Shown: positions 63,359-64,000 of the stretch, piece after piece | Layout: each line of letters opens with the position of its first letter | Position numbering within the stretch: position 1 is the first letter of the stretch | Source of the DNA: Candidozyma auris | Lineage: Eukaryota > Ascomycota > Pichiomycetes > Serinales > Metschnikowiaceae | Direction of reading: 5' to 3' | NCBI RefSeq assembly: GCF_003013715.1 | Contig: NC_072816.1 | Span: forward strand, 744,001-808,000 | Length of the DNA: 64,000 nucleotides | Notes under the pieces: model-generated | Database searches by the model: none | Seen by the model: only the letters and a program-made list of their open reading frames with translations | Told to the model about the DNA's origin: nothing | Position numbers and translations under genes: made by a program

Positions 63359-64000
63359 GAATGTGCTGCTAAGGGAGAAGAAAGTTGAACAATTGGTGAG
63401 TTTGGTTGGATTTTTGCCAACTCAACGGATTTTCTTTTTCGATTTGTAATCTTATTATTCGTCTTTGACTTTCTAGATTTTTCAAAGGTTGTGGCCGCCG
63501 CACATATCTTTGCAACCACATAATAGAGACAAATCAAGCTCGAGGATCAATTGATGGCATGTCGAGAGATGAGAAACTTTTTACCTTCTTGATAATCAAA
63601 TGAAGGAGGAAGTTTTCTCTCCGTTGGTTCTGAAGAGCACCTTTCTTCTATTATCGTCAGCAGCCCCATGCTCCACTATATAGGCAGTTCAGCCCAGATT
63701 TTGATAGGGTAGAGGCTCAGGGTACCTTCTTAGAAGCCAATAGCAGCAGGAGACATCAATTGCCCTGAATTCTCGGCTATTTGTCTAAGTAAGGCGTACT
63801 GTCAGAGGAGAATGCAAAATGATTTCTTATTCCCAAGGCTTGCACAACTTTAAAGTCAACTCACATCCAGCAGGATATTTAGCACCATACAAGGATATCA
63901 AGAGATAAGTTTGAACACTCATAGATCAAGGAAACAAAAGTGGAGGCATCATAAAGCAAGGTTTTCTGTTATGGTGACACTCTTGTTGCAAGTGTCTTTC
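63359..64000. other. Region upstream of the GH81 gene, to the window edge
   Basis: About 640 bases with the promoter of the glucanase. TATATAG occurs near 63676-63682. No further gene start was recognised before the right edge. Confidence 0.5.

Overview
The window looks like nuclear DNA of a budding yeast that reads CUG as serine (the CUG-Ser1 group that includes Candida, Clavispora, Metschnikowia and Debaryomyces). Genes are compact, almost all intron-free and of typical ascomycete families (KEX2, NAR1, ZWF1, CYR1, PHS1, STE24, OPT transporters). CTG codons fall where paralogs have Ser or Thr: codon 27915-27917 in one OPT gene sits at a position that is Thr, Ser or Thr in its three sister genes. 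The species cannot be fixed from the sequence alone; Metschnikowiaceae is a guess.

Layout, left to right. 1-468: 5' end of STE24 on the minus strand, with a tiny 5' intron. 2.3-6.3 kb: two secreted subtilisin-like proteases in tandem on the plus strand. 8.6-18.4 kb: a run of minus-strand genes, ZWF1, KEX2, NAR1, a YTP1-like membrane protein and a small thioredoxin-like protein. 18.4-23.5 kb: gene-poor, holding only two near-identical small secreted cysteine-rich peptides. 23.5-30.5 kb: two intact oligopeptide transporters (OPT). 31.0-32.5 kb: two tandem PHS1-type 3-hydroxyacyl-CoA dehydratases. 32.5-43.7 kb: minus strand, a ChAP (CHS6/BCH) family trafficking protein, the giant adenylate cyclase CYR1 and an amino-acid permease. 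44.8-51.5 kb: two more OPT genes, one broken by a 1-base frameshift and one by an in-frame stop. 52.1-55.7 kb: two tandem alpha-arrestins. 56.3-63.4 kb: a secreted invertase, a DAL5-type MFS transporter and an ACF2/ENG2-type GH81 endo-1,3-beta-glucanase.

Functional reading. Many genes serve external nutrients: secreted proteases, OPT peptide transporters, an amino-acid permease, invertase, an organic-anion transporter, and alpha-arrestins of the kind that direct permease ubiquitination. Adenylate cyclase is the central nutrient-signalling enzyme. STE24 and KEX2 are the two classical pheromone-processing peptidases; KEX2 could also act on dibasic sites in one subtilase and in the small secreted peptides. 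A striking trait is repeated tandem duplication (subtilases, small peptides, OPT twice, PHS1, arrestins), with decay visible in the second OPT pair.

No rRNA, CRISPR, transposon or convincing tRNA gene was recognised. Protein-level statements come from reading translations and recalling family motifs, without database searches.
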